A stretch of DNA of 64,000 nucleotides, taken from NCBI RefSeq assembly GCF_004216905.1, contig NZ_SGXJ01000001.1, positions 1,426,001-1,490,000 of the forward strand, in the 5' to 3' direction. Both the position numbers and the translations under genes were made by a program. Shown one piece after another: positions 8,699-16,956 of this stretch. Source of the stretch: Kribbella sp. VKM Ac-2569. Its GTDB lineage: Bacteria; Actinomycetota; Actinomycetes; Propionibacteriales; Kribbellaceae. Position 1 is the stretch's first letter, and every line of letters begins with the position of its first letter. The notes beneath the pieces were generated by a model. The model had not been told where the DNA came from and did no database searches. It saw only the letters and a list, made by a program, of their open reading frames with translations.

Positions 8699-10672
8699 AT
8701 GAACCGAAAGATCAGGCGTCTTGTCGCGCCGGGTGTCGTCGTCGCCCTCGCGGTGGGCTTTGTCGTTGTCCGGCAGACGACGGGAGACGACAAACCGGTG
8801 GAGGTCAAGGCAGCCAACGAAGGCCCACGCTCGGCGCGCGGGTTCATCGAGCCGCCGGCGCTGGCGGAGAAGGTGGCCGCAGGCAAGCTTCCGCCGATCG
8901 ACCAGCGGTTGCCGGAGCAACCGTTCGTGGTCGGTCCGGGCACGCTGATCCAGAACGAGTACATGGACTGGCAGGACGGCAAGTACGGCGGCACCTTCAA
9001 GGGAGCTGCGACCTTCCCGAGCGGGTGGCTCAACATCGCCGGCGGCGCCACCATCCTCCGTTCCCCCAGCCAGTCGACGGAGGTCAGCGCGCCGAACATC
9101 GTGAGCGCGTTCTCCCACAGCGACGACTACAAGACGTTCAAGTTCACCATCCGCAAGGGGCTGCGCTGGTCCGACGGGATTCCGTTGACCACCGAGGATG
9201 TGCGGTTCCCCTTCGAGGACATGTACCAGGACAAGTTCGTGCAGACGCCCTGGCCGACCGAGCTTTACACCCAGGGCAACGCCAACCTCGGTCCCGCCAA
9301 ACTGAAGATCGTCGACCAGTACAACTTCGAGCTGGGCTTCTCCCGTCCCTACGGATCGTTTATCGCCGATCTGAACTCGTGGATCCCCTACTACAACGAT
9401 CTGTTCAAACCGGCTCACTACCTCAAGCAGTTCCATCAGAAGTACGCCAAGCCGGCATCGCTGGCCGGCCTGGTGAAGTCGACCCGGCGCGCGAACTGGG
9501 TGCAACTGCTGACCTACAAGGACGTCCTCCACTGGGACGTCGGTGACCCGCGGGCGCTGGGGATGCCGACGCTGAACGCGTGGGTGCTGACCAAGTCGAC
9601 CGAGAACCGCAGCGTGTACGACCGCAACCCGTACTTCTGGCATGTCGACAAGTCCGGGCACCAGCTGCCGTACGTCGACCAGGTCGTCATCGACAGGGTC
9701 GTCGACACCGACGCGCTCACCAACGCCGTCCTGGGCGGCCAGGTGTCGGTGGCCTCGGGTGGCGAGGTGAGCCTGAACAAGATGCCGGTCTACAAGCAGA
9801 ATGCCGAGCGATCGAAGTTCAGGGTCTTCACCACCAAGTCGTTCAACAACCCGCTGGTCGTCTATCTGAACCAGGACTACCAGTACCAGGACCCGGGCAA
9901 TACCTGGCAGAAACTGATGGCGGATCCAGCGCACCGCTTCGGCAAGGCGATCGAGGCCGCGATCGACCCCGAGGGGATCAGCAAGTCGGTGTACTTCGGG
10001 CTCTACAGCAAGCCCGGGCCGGAGTGGCAGGGCCACGATCCCGGGCTGGCCAAGCAACTGCTCGACGAGGTCGGCATGAACCGCACCGACAGCAAGGGGT
10101 TCCGGCTCGGCCCCGATGGCAAGCCTTTCGTATTCCGGCTCACCCATTCGGCCGGATCCCCGGACTTCGACCCGGTCGCAGAACTTCTGAAGGAACAACT
10201 GGGGCAGGTCGGAATCAACGTCCAGATCGAGCGGATCGAAGGAACCTTGTTCGACCAGCGCAAGGCCGCCAACCAGATCATGGCGTCGATGGCCTGGAAC
10301 GACGGCCCGGCGTGGGCTTCGGGAATGTCCGAGGACTTCCTTCCGGCCAGCAAGGGGCCCTGGTCGCCGGCGACGTGGACCTACTTCACCTCCAACGGCA
10401 AGGAGGGCCGCAAGCCGCCGGCCCACCTGCAGAAGTTCTACGAGCTGTACACCGCCCGGAAGGCGTTCCCGCCCGAGTCGCCCGACGGCAAGAAGGCGTA
10501 TGAGGACCTGATGACGTGGTTCCGGCAGAACTACGTCTTCATCCCCACGGCCGGTGTGCGAGTCACGCCGAACATCGTCGACGCCCGGTTGCGGAACGTG
10601 CAGAAGGAAGGCTCGCCGTACGAGCTCGACACCTACATCAACGCCGAGGCGATGTGGTTCGCCGATGAGTGA
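8699..10672 (+). CDS. ABC transporter substrate-binding protein, family 5 (oligosaccharide type)
   Basis: A 657-residue SBP_bac_5 protein (DppA/OppA fold) that captures the substrate outside the membrane. Residues 8-26 form a hydrophobic segment after a basic start (MNRKIRRLVAPG), but there is no lipobox cysteine, which is unusual for a Gram-positive binding protein; it may stay anchored by an uncleaved segment. The body has the family pattern FKFTIRKGLRWSDGIPLTTEDV near residue 160, then PYVDQVVIDRV and a late HSAGSPDFDPVAELLKEQL stretch. Start ATG 8699 has AAGGAG upstream. It is the first gene of the plus-strand arm, followed by OppB and OppC. Large family-5 proteins are known to bind plant oligosaccharides, which suits the GH32 genes downstream. 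Confidence 0.88.
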   Translation: MNRKIRRLVAPGVVVALAVGFVVVRQTTGDDKPVEVKAANEGPRSARGFIEPPALAEKVAAGKLPPIDQRLPEQPFVVGPGTLIQNEYMDWQDGKYGGTFKGAATFPSGWLNIAGGATILRSPSQSTEVSAPNIVSAFSHSDDYKTFKFTIRKGLRWSDGIPLTTEDVRFPFEDMYQDKFVQTPWPTELYTQGNANLGPAKLKIVDQYNFELGFSRPYGSFIADLNSWIPYYNDLFKPAHYLKQFHQKYAKPASLAGLVKSTRRANWVQLLTYKDVLHWDVGDPRALGMPTLNAWVLTKSTENRSVYDRNPYFWHVDKSGHQLPYVDQVVIDRVVDTDALTNAVLGGQVSVASGGEVSLNKMPVYKQNAERSKFRVFTTKSFNNPLVVYLNQDYQYQDPGNTWQKLMADPAHRFGKAIEAAIDPEGISKSVYFGLYSKPGPEWQGHDPGLAKQLLDEVGMNRTDSKGFRLGPDGKPFVFRLTHSAGSPDFDPVAELLKEQLGQVGINVQIERIEGTLFDQRKAANQIMASMAWNDGPAWASGMSEDFLPASKGPWSPATWTYFTSNGKEGRKPPAHLQKFYELYTARKAFPPESPDGKKAYEDLMTWFRQNYVFIPTAGVRVTPNIVDARLRNVQKEGSPYELDTYINAEAMWFADE

Positions 10673-10702
10673 GCCACCAATGGCCGGTAGGGAGGCAGTC
10701 TG

Positions 10703-11686
10703 ATGGCTCGGTTCGTGCTCCGCAGGCTTCTGCTCCTGATCCCGTTCCTGTTTCTGATCTCGGTCGTCTCGTTCGCGGTGATCCAGCTGCCCCCGGGCAA
10801 CTTCGTGGACACCTATGTGCACAACCTGGAACTCCAGGGCGGCTCGGTCAACGCGGGACAGCGCGCCTCGGTCGAAGCCCAGTACGGTTTGGACAAGCCC
10901 GTCTACGTCCAGTACGGCCTCTGGGTCGGACACATCGCGCACGGCGACTTCGGCAACTCGTTCCTCTACGACCGTCCAGTGGTGGACATCCTGAAGGAGC
11001 GAGTCCCGCGCACCGTCGGCATTGCCCTGGCCGCGATGTTGCTGACCTGGCTCATCGCGGTCCCCATAGGCATCTACTCCGCGCTACGCCAGTACTCGAT
11101 CTGGGACCACCTGTTCACGTTCATCAGCTTTGTCGGTCTGGCGGTCCCCGGATTCCTCCTCGCGCTGGTGCTGATGTACGTGGTGTACGAGAAGACCGGC
11201 TGGCTGGTGACCGGCATGTTCTCGCCCGAGTACCGGGCGGCGCCGTGGTCGGTGGCGAAGTTCGTCGACATGATGAAGAACCTCTGGCTGCCGCTGATGG
11301 TCCTGGCGGTGACCAGCGCGGCGGGAGTGGTCCGCGTGCTGCGCGCGTCGCTGCTGGACGAGATCAAGAAGCAGTACGTGACCACGGCACGCTCGAAAGG
11401 CATGCCGGAGTGGAAGCTGGTCATGCGCTACCCGGTCCGGATCGCCATCAACCCCCTGATCAGCACGATCGGGTGGATGTTGCCGGCGCTGGTGGGCGGC
11501 GAGGTGGTGGTCTCGAAGGTCCTCAACATCCCGACCACCGGCCCGGTGCTGCTCGAGTCCATCCTCTCCCAGGACATGTATCTGATCGGTGCACTGGTGA
11601 TGATCCTCAGCGCTCTGACTGTGGTCGGGACCCTGGCCTCCGATGTTCTGCTCGCCGTTCTCGATCCCCGCATCCGGTACGAGTAA
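10703..11686 (+). CDS. ABC transporter permease, OppB/DppB type
   Basis: A 327-residue inner-membrane permease with the OppB N-terminal segment (LRRLLLLIPFLFLISVVSFAVIQLPPG) and about six membrane spans. The EAA-like cytoplasmic loop is KKQYVTTARSKGMPEWKLVMRYPVRIAINPLIS in outline, near residues 223-255. The start follows a GGGAGG ribosome site. It lies 30 bases after the binding protein and 10 bases before the second permease, so it is clearly in the same operon. It would form the channel with the OppC-type protein and be powered by the divergent OppDF. Confidence 0.9.
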   Translation: MARFVLRRLLLLIPFLFLISVVSFAVIQLPPGNFVDTYVHNLELQGGSVNAGQRASVEAQYGLDKPVYVQYGLWVGHIAHGDFGNSFLYDRPVVDILKERVPRTVGIALAAMLLTWLIAVPIGIYSALRQYSIWDHLFTFISFVGLAVPGFLLALVLMYVVYEKTGWLVTGMFSPEYRAAPWSVAKFVDMMKNLWLPLMVLAVTSAAGVVRVLRASLLDEIKKQYVTTARSKGMPEWKLVMRYPVRIAINPLISTIGWMLPALVGGEVVVSKVLNIPTTGPVLLESILSQDMYLIGALVMILSALTVVGTLASDVLLAVLDPRIRYE

Positions 11687-11696
11687 GGAGGACGCG

Positions 11697-12875
11697 ATGA
11701 CCGACACCGCCACTCACTACGTCAACCACCGCGGCGCTGAACTGCTCAAACACCACCGGTCGGCTCGCGGCCGGCGCCAGCGGCAGATCGAAGAGCGCCT
11801 ACGTGACGCCTCACAGTCGAGACTGGTGCTGGCCAGATTCACCAAGCACCGCCTCGCCACCGCGAGCCTCATCCTGCTCATCGCGATGTACGCCGTCGCG
11901 TTGTGCGCGGATTTCGTCGCGCCGTACGACAAGCTGCAACGTTTCGGTGATGCGCAGTACACCGCACCCACCCGGGTGCACCTGATGGACCAGCAGGGCA
12001 AGTGGCACATGCCCTTCATCTACGAGACCCGCAACCAGCTGGACCCTGCGACGTTCCAGTACAAGCAGATGGTGCCGGACGACGCGAAACGATATTCGAT
12101 CAAACTGTTCGTGAAGACGCCGCCGTACAAGCTCGCCGGCGTCATTCCGCTGGAACACCGGCTCTTCGGCACCGAAGGGCGCCCGATGTTCCTGCTGGGC
12201 AGCGATCACCTCGGCCGGGATCTGTTCTCCCGGTTGATCCACGCCTCCAGAGTGTCGCTGCTGGTCGGACTAGGGGGTGTGTTCCTCAGCTTCGTCCTGG
12301 GCGTCGTCCTCGGCGGCATCTCCGGCTACTTCGGTGGCTGGGTCGACTCCGTGATCCAGCGGCTGATCGACTTCATCATCAGCATCCCGCTGATCCCCCT
12401 GTGGATGGCGTTGTCGGCGGCGATTCCCCAGGGCTGGTCAGGTATCCAGACCTACTTCGCGATCACCTTGATCCTGTCCCTGGTCGGCTGGACCGGGCTG
12501 GCGCGAGTGGTCCGAGGCAAGGTGATGTCGCTGCGGGAGGAGGACTACGTCACCGCGGCCAGGATCTCCTCGGCCGGCCACCTGGCCATCATCCGAAGAC
12601 ACCTGCTGCCCGGCGTGACCAGCTTCCTGGTCGTCCACGTCACCCTCGCGATCCCAGGCATGATCCTCGGCGAAACGACGCTGAGCTTCCTGGGGCTCGG
12701 CATCGCCGCGCCCGACGTCAGCTGGGGAACGCTGCTGCAGCAAGCCCAGGACGTCACCGTGGTGGCCAACTACCCCTGGCTGCTGGCACCGGCCGCCTTC
12801 TTGGTGTTCGCCGTCGTGTTGTTCAACTTCGTCGGGGACGGGCTGCGCGATGCCGCCGACCCGTATTCCCACTGA
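11697..12875 (+). CDS. ABC transporter permease, OppC/DppC type with long external loop
   Basis: A 392-residue permease. Start ATG 11697 is set by AAGGAGG seven bases upstream. After a charged N-terminus and the first membrane span (about residues 55-80), the protein has roughly 100 extra residues rich in aromatic and charged side chains before the usual LGSDHLGRDLFSRLIHASRVS motif near residue 165. Ordinary OppC proteins have only about 40 residues there. The EAA loop is REEDYVTAARISSAGHLAIIRRHLLPG in outline. The added extracytoplasmic loop may contact the large family-5 binding protein. A gap of only 24 bases leads to the first GH32 gene. Confidence 0.88.
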   Translation: MTDTATHYVNHRGAELLKHHRSARGRRQRQIEERLRDASQSRLVLARFTKHRLATASLILLIAMYAVALCADFVAPYDKLQRFGDAQYTAPTRVHLMDQQGKWHMPFIYETRNQLDPATFQYKQMVPDDAKRYSIKLFVKTPPYKLAGVIPLEHRLFGTEGRPMFLLGSDHLGRDLFSRLIHASRVSLLVGLGGVFLSFVLGVVLGGISGYFGGWVDSVIQRLIDFIISIPLIPLWMALSAAIPQGWSGIQTYFAITLILSLVGWTGLARVVRGKVMSLREEDYVTAARISSAGHLAIIRRHLLPGVTSFLVVHVTLAIPGMILGETTLSFLGLGIAAPDVSWGTLLQQAQDVTVVANYPWLLAPAAFLVFAVVLFNFVGDGLRDAADPYSH

Positions 12876-12899
12876 TCCCCTCGACAGTTTGGAAACCTC

Positions 12900-14333
12900 G
12901 TGCAGATCTTCTACAAGCCCGTCCCGGGCGTCGTCGGCGATTGCATCCCCTTCTACGCCGACGGCCGCTACCACGTGTTCTACCTTCGGGACTACCGCGA
13001 CAAGGACTCGTACGGCATCGGCAGCCCCTGGCACCACGTCTCGACAGACGACTTCGTCACCTTCACCGACCACGGCGAAGCCCTGTCGAAGGAAACCATC
13101 GACGACCAGGACCTCACCGTCGCCACCGGGTCGGTCGTCACCGATGACGACGGGCTGCACCACATCTTCTACACCGGGATCAACCCGTACTTCCGCGACG
13201 AAGCTCACCGCGAGCAGGCCATCCTGCACGCCACCAGCAAGGACCTGATCAGCTGGACCAAGGTCGCCGGCGAGGTCTCCTACGCTGACGAGTCGCTCTA
13301 CGAGCGCCACGACTGGCGCGATCCGTTCGTCTACAAGGATCCCGACACCGGCCGGTACAACATGCTGGTCGCTGCGCGCACAGCGAACGGTCCGGCTTCG
13401 CGCCGCGGCTGTACGGCGCTGCTGACCAGCGACGACCTGTCGAACTGGACCGTCGAGAAGCCGTTCTACGCGCCCGGCCGCTATCACGGTCACGAGTGCC
13501 CCGACCTGTTCCGGATGGGCGACTGGTACTACCTGGTGTTCTCCGAATACACCACGCGCACCGCCACCCGGTACGCAATGAGCCGCTCGCCGCATGGCCC
13601 GTGGCTCACCCCGGCCGACAACTTGTTCGACAACCGCGCGTTCTACGCCGCGAAGTCCGCCGGCGACGAGGACGGGCGCAGGTACCTGTTCGGCTGGAAT
13701 CCCAGCAAGGTCGGCGACTCCGACGACGGTGACTGGCAGTGGGGCGGCAGCCTCACCGTTCACGAGGTCGTGCAGAACGACGACGGAACCCTGGGTGTAC
13801 GGATGCCGCAGACCCTGACCGCCGCCTTCGGACAGCCGAGCCGGCCGGAACTTCAGCTGAACGGATCGGGCTGGGTCGCCACACCAGACGGGTACCACGC
13901 AGACTCCCCCTCTGCCTATTCGGAGGCGTACGGCGAGGAGATGCCGTCGAGCTGCCTCATCGAAGGAGAACTCACCTTCAACACGAACGCCGGCGAAGCG
14001 GGTGTCCTACTGCGAGTAGACGCAGCTGGCGACACCGGATACTTCCTGCGCTTCAAGCCCGACCGGCAGGCGGTCCAGTTCGGCAAGATCGGCGGCTACC
14101 GCGACTGGTACGTCGACCACATGCCCGAACTCGACCGGCCACTCGACATCCAGCCAGGTGTCCCGATCCGGTACCGGATCGTCGTCGACGGCACTGCCCT
14201 GGTTGCCTACATCAACGATCAGGTCGCGCTCAGCGGGCGCCTCTACACCCGACGACCCGGACGGGTCGGGCTGTACGCGGACGGGGCCAGCGTCACCGCC
14301 GCTGCACCGAGCCTGCGGCGAGGAGTGCGATGA
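12900..14333 (+). CDS. Atypical GH32-like glycosidase
   Basis: A 477-residue five-bladed beta-propeller glycosidase related to GH32 but lacking the classical WMNDPNG box. In its place is VVGDCIPFYADG, with D14 as the likely nucleophile. The other two acidic residues are clear: D141 in WRDPFVY and E199 in GHECPDLF. A C-terminal beta-sandwich (about residues 330-470) ends in a lectin-like fold (GVLLRVDAAGDTGYFLRF). There is no signal peptide, so it should be cytosolic. The start is GTG 12900. Its stop overlaps the next start as ATGA. The changed first box implies a substrate other than sucrose or plain inulin; a cyclic difructose anhydride is one possibility consistent with the neighbours, not shown by the sequence. 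Confidence 0.8.
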   Translation: MQIFYKPVPGVVGDCIPFYADGRYHVFYLRDYRDKDSYGIGSPWHHVSTDDFVTFTDHGEALSKETIDDQDLTVATGSVVTDDDGLHHIFYTGINPYFRDEAHREQAILHATSKDLISWTKVAGEVSYADESLYERHDWRDPFVYKDPDTGRYNMLVAARTANGPASRRGCTALLTSDDLSNWTVEKPFYAPGRYHGHECPDLFRMGDWYYLVFSEYTTRTATRYAMSRSPHGPWLTPADNLFDNRAFYAAKSAGDEDGRRYLFGWNPSKVGDSDDGDWQWGGSLTVHEVVQNDDGTLGVRMPQTLTAAFGQPSRPELQLNGSGWVATPDGYHADSPSAYSEAYGEEMPSSCLIEGELTFNTNAGEAGVLLRVDAAGDTGYFLRFKPDRQAVQFGKIGGYRDWYVDHMPELDRPLDIQPGVPIRYRIVVDGTALVAYINDQVALSGRLYTRRPGRVGLYADGASVTAAAPSLRRGVR

Positions 14334-15811
14334 CGCACGAGACCACGCTGCCGACCGCCGGCGACCTCGGCGAACTGGCCTGGCAGGACCCTCATCGGCC
14401 CCGGTTCCACTTCGTCTCCCCCGGCGGCTGGTTGAACGACCCCAACGGACTCACCCAGTGGGGCGACACCTATCACGTCTTCTACCAGTACAACCCCGAC
14501 GCCGCGCGGCACGAGCAGATCCACTGGGGCCACGCCGTGAGCACAGACCTCGTGCATTGGCACGACGAGCCCATCGCCCTCACCCCCGAGGACGGACCGG
14601 ACGCGGACGGTTGCTGGTCGGGCGTACTCGTGAACGACGGCGGCGTCCCCACCCTGGTCTACTCAGGTCGTCGCGACGGGTACGAGCGCGCCTGCCTGGC
14701 AACCGGCGACCCAACCCTGCGCACCTGGCGCAAGGAGCCCGGCAACCCGGTGATCCCCGAACCGCCCAGCGACCTCGACCTGGTCGCCTACCGCGACCAC
14801 TGCGTCTGGCACGAGGACGGCCAGTGGCACCAACTCATGGGCGCCGGCATCACCGGGCGTGGAGGGGCCGCATTGCACTACACCTCCCCCGACCTGCGCC
14901 GGTGGCGATACGAAGGCCCGCTGCACTCAGCTGAGGTCGACGTACCGGGCTCGCTGTGGACCGGCACCATGTGGGAATGCGTCGATCTCTTCGCGCTCGG
15001 TGAGCGGCACATCCTGCTCTTCTCCGTCTGGGACAACGGAACGACGCACTATCCGGCGTACTACGTCGGCGACTACGCCGACGGCAAGTTCGTTGCCACG
15101 TCCCTGCACCAGCTCGACTACGGTCTGAGGCACTTCTACGCTCCGCAGACGATGACCGACTCCACGGAGCGGCGGGTCGCATTCGGCTGGATCCAGGAAG
15201 GCCGAACCGACGGTGCGACCCAGCGGGCCGGTTGGTCCGGCGCCATGTCGCTGCCGAGACAGCTGACGATCGGAAGCGACGGCCAGGTCGTCCAGGCCCC
15301 CGTCACAGAGGTCGCGGCGCTGCGCCGTAACCACGTGACCGTGCAGCCGCAGACACTCGAGCCCGGACCAGCCATCGGGCTTACGGGCATCGCAGGCGAC
15401 CAGCTGGACATCGAAGCGCAGCTTGTCATTCCCGACGGCGCTTGCGCCGAAATCGCGCTTCGCTGCTCACCAGACGGCTCCGAACGCACGGTCATCTCCC
15501 TGGACCGAACAACCGGCGAACTACGGCTCGACCGATCGAACAGCAGCCAGGACCCCGACGTCGACAGGGCACCGCTAGCCGGCGCACTACCGATTCCGGT
15601 CGACGGGCGAGTGGAACTGCGGGTCGTCATCGACCACTCCGTGCTGGAGATCTTCGCCAACGGCCGAGCTCTCACCGCGCGGATCTATCCCACCCGGCCG
15701 GACGCCACCGGCATATCCCTGCGCGTGTCGGGAGGCTCTGTCCTCCTCGAGCAACTCGACGCCTGGACCATGGCCGACATCTGGACCGGCCCACGCCCAC
15801 TGCGGCCCTGA
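14330..15811 (+). CDS. GH32 beta-fructofuranosidase (sucrose/fructan hydrolase)
   Basis: A 493-residue cytosolic GH32 enzyme with all canonical boxes: WLNDPNG (34-40, nucleophile D37), YRDHCVW (transition-state D156), MWECVDL (acid/base E216) and the FYAPQT box near residue 265. The C-terminal beta-sandwich contains the usual IDHSVLEIFANG segment. It releases terminal fructose from sucrose or short fructans. The start ATG 14330 overlaps the preceding stop by four bases, with AGGAG just upstream, so the two enzymes are coupled. The next gene begins 15 bases after its stop. Confidence 0.92.
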   Translation: MTHETTLPTAGDLGELAWQDPHRPRFHFVSPGGWLNDPNGLTQWGDTYHVFYQYNPDAARHEQIHWGHAVSTDLVHWHDEPIALTPEDGPDADGCWSGVLVNDGGVPTLVYSGRRDGYERACLATGDPTLRTWRKEPGNPVIPEPPSDLDLVAYRDHCVWHEDGQWHQLMGAGITGRGGAALHYTSPDLRRWRYEGPLHSAEVDVPGSLWTGTMWECVDLFALGERHILLFSVWDNGTTHYPAYYVGDYADGKFVATSLHQLDYGLRHFYAPQTMTDSTERRVAFGWIQEGRTDGATQRAGWSGAMSLPRQLTIGSDGQVVQAPVTEVAALRRNHVTVQPQTLEPGPAIGLTGIAGDQLDIEAQLVIPDGACAEIALRCSPDGSERTVISLDRTTGELRLDRSNSSQDPDVDRAPLAGALPIPVDGRVELRVVIDHSVLEIFANGRALTARIYPTRPDATGISLRVSGGSVLLEQLDAWTMADIWTGPRPLRP

Positions 15812-15826
15812 CAAGGAGACAACGAC

Positions 15827-16915
15827 TTGTACGAGTTCGCACCACTCATCCGGCCGGGCGTGGTCAGCCGCTCCATCACCGCCGAGAACCCGACCGGAGC
15901 CAAGGGAGCCGGCGGCCGAGCAGCCTCCCAGCTCGGCGCCGGGCGAAAGGGCAGACCGTGCCTGACCCTGCCGGCGGGCGAAACAACCGAACTCGCCCAG
16001 ATCGAGGGCAGCGGCCGCATCACCCATCTGTGGTTCACCCTGCCCAACCACACCGAGGCGGTCGGCTTCGTCCTCCGCGACCTCGTCCTACGGGCCTACT
16101 GGGACGGTGAAGACACGCCCTCGGTCGAGGTCCCCATCGGCGACTTCTTCTGCTGCGGCGCAGGAACCCGGGCGCTCGTCACCTCCGCACCGATCACCGT
16201 CGCGCCGACCGGCGGCATGAACTGCTACTTCCCCATGCCGTTCGGCACCTCCGCACGGATCACGATCACCAACGAACACCCAGTAGAAGTCGGCGGATTC
16301 TTCTTCCAGATCGACTACCAACTCGGCGAACCCCTGCCGGCCGACACCGGCCGGTTTCATGCCCAATGGCGCCGGCAAAACCCCACCCGGCCAGGCATCG
16401 ACTACACCATTGTCGATGGTATCCGCGGCCGCGGCGCGTACGTCGGCACCTTCCTCAGCGTCACCGCCCTCGAGCGCTACTGGTGGGGCGAGGGCGAGGT
16501 GAAGTTCTACCTCGACGGCGACGACGAATACCCCACGATCTGCGGAACCGGCACCGAGGACTACGCCGGCGGTGCCTGGGCCTTCCAGGACCAGCTGAGC
16601 TCCGGCGTCGAGCCCAACGTCCTCACCTTCAGCGCGCCTTTCTCCGGCTACCCGCACTACGCCACCCGCGACACCTCGAAACAAGCGGTGTACGCCACGG
16701 CCATGGCGCCCGTGCACGGCATGTACCGATGGCACCTGCCGGACCCGATCCACTTCGAGCAAGACCTACGGGTCACCGTGCAGCAGATCGGCCAGGTGGG
16801 ACCAGATCTCTTCGAGCGGAGCGACGACATCTCCTCCGTCGCCTACTGGTACCAGGTCGAGCCACATGAGCCATTTCCCCCATTCCCAGGTAGAAGCCAG
16901 CGGAAGCCGCGCTGA
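15827..16915 (+). CDS. GH172 (DUF2961) alpha-fructofuranosidase / difructose anhydride hydrolase-like
   Basis: A 362-residue DUF2961 protein, the family now called GH172. Characterised members act on alpha-D-fructofuranosyl bonds, including difructose dianhydride I, or on alpha-D-arabinofuranosides. The two catalytic glutamates fit: E222 in YWWGEGEVKFYLDG and E244 in CGTGTEDY. The N-terminal jelly-roll has the ITHLWFTLPN segment. Start is TTG 15827, eight bases after AAGGAG; no better ATG exists. No signal peptide is present. Placed between a beta-fructofuranosidase and a secreted levan-cleaving GH32, it most likely opens an alpha-fructosyl linkage in an imported oligosaccharide. The exact substrate remains open. 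Confidence 0.85.
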   Translation: MYEFAPLIRPGVVSRSITAENPTGAKGAGGRAASQLGAGRKGRPCLTLPAGETTELAQIEGSGRITHLWFTLPNHTEAVGFVLRDLVLRAYWDGEDTPSVEVPIGDFFCCGAGTRALVTSAPITVAPTGGMNCYFPMPFGTSARITITNEHPVEVGGFFFQIDYQLGEPLPADTGRFHAQWRRQNPTRPGIDYTIVDGIRGRGAYVGTFLSVTALERYWWGEGEVKFYLDGDDEYPTICGTGTEDYAGGAWAFQDQLSSGVEPNVLTFSAPFSGYPHYATRDTSKQAVYATAMAPVHGMYRWHLPDPIHFEQDLRVTVQQIGQVGPDLFERSDDISSVAYWYQVEPHEPFPPFPGRSQRKPR

Positions 16916-16956
16916 CAGAAGCCCGACCAGCACAAGCAACCAGGAAAGGCGATCCG

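Noticed and set aside
8606..10942. 778-residue open frame on the minus strand
   Set aside because: It is antisense to the family-5 binding protein and OppB, is arginine/leucine/valine-rich as expected of a GC-rich shadow, and has no domain.
12438..13898. 486-residue open frame on the minus strand
   Set aside because: Antisense to OppC and the first GH32; no ribosome site or domain.
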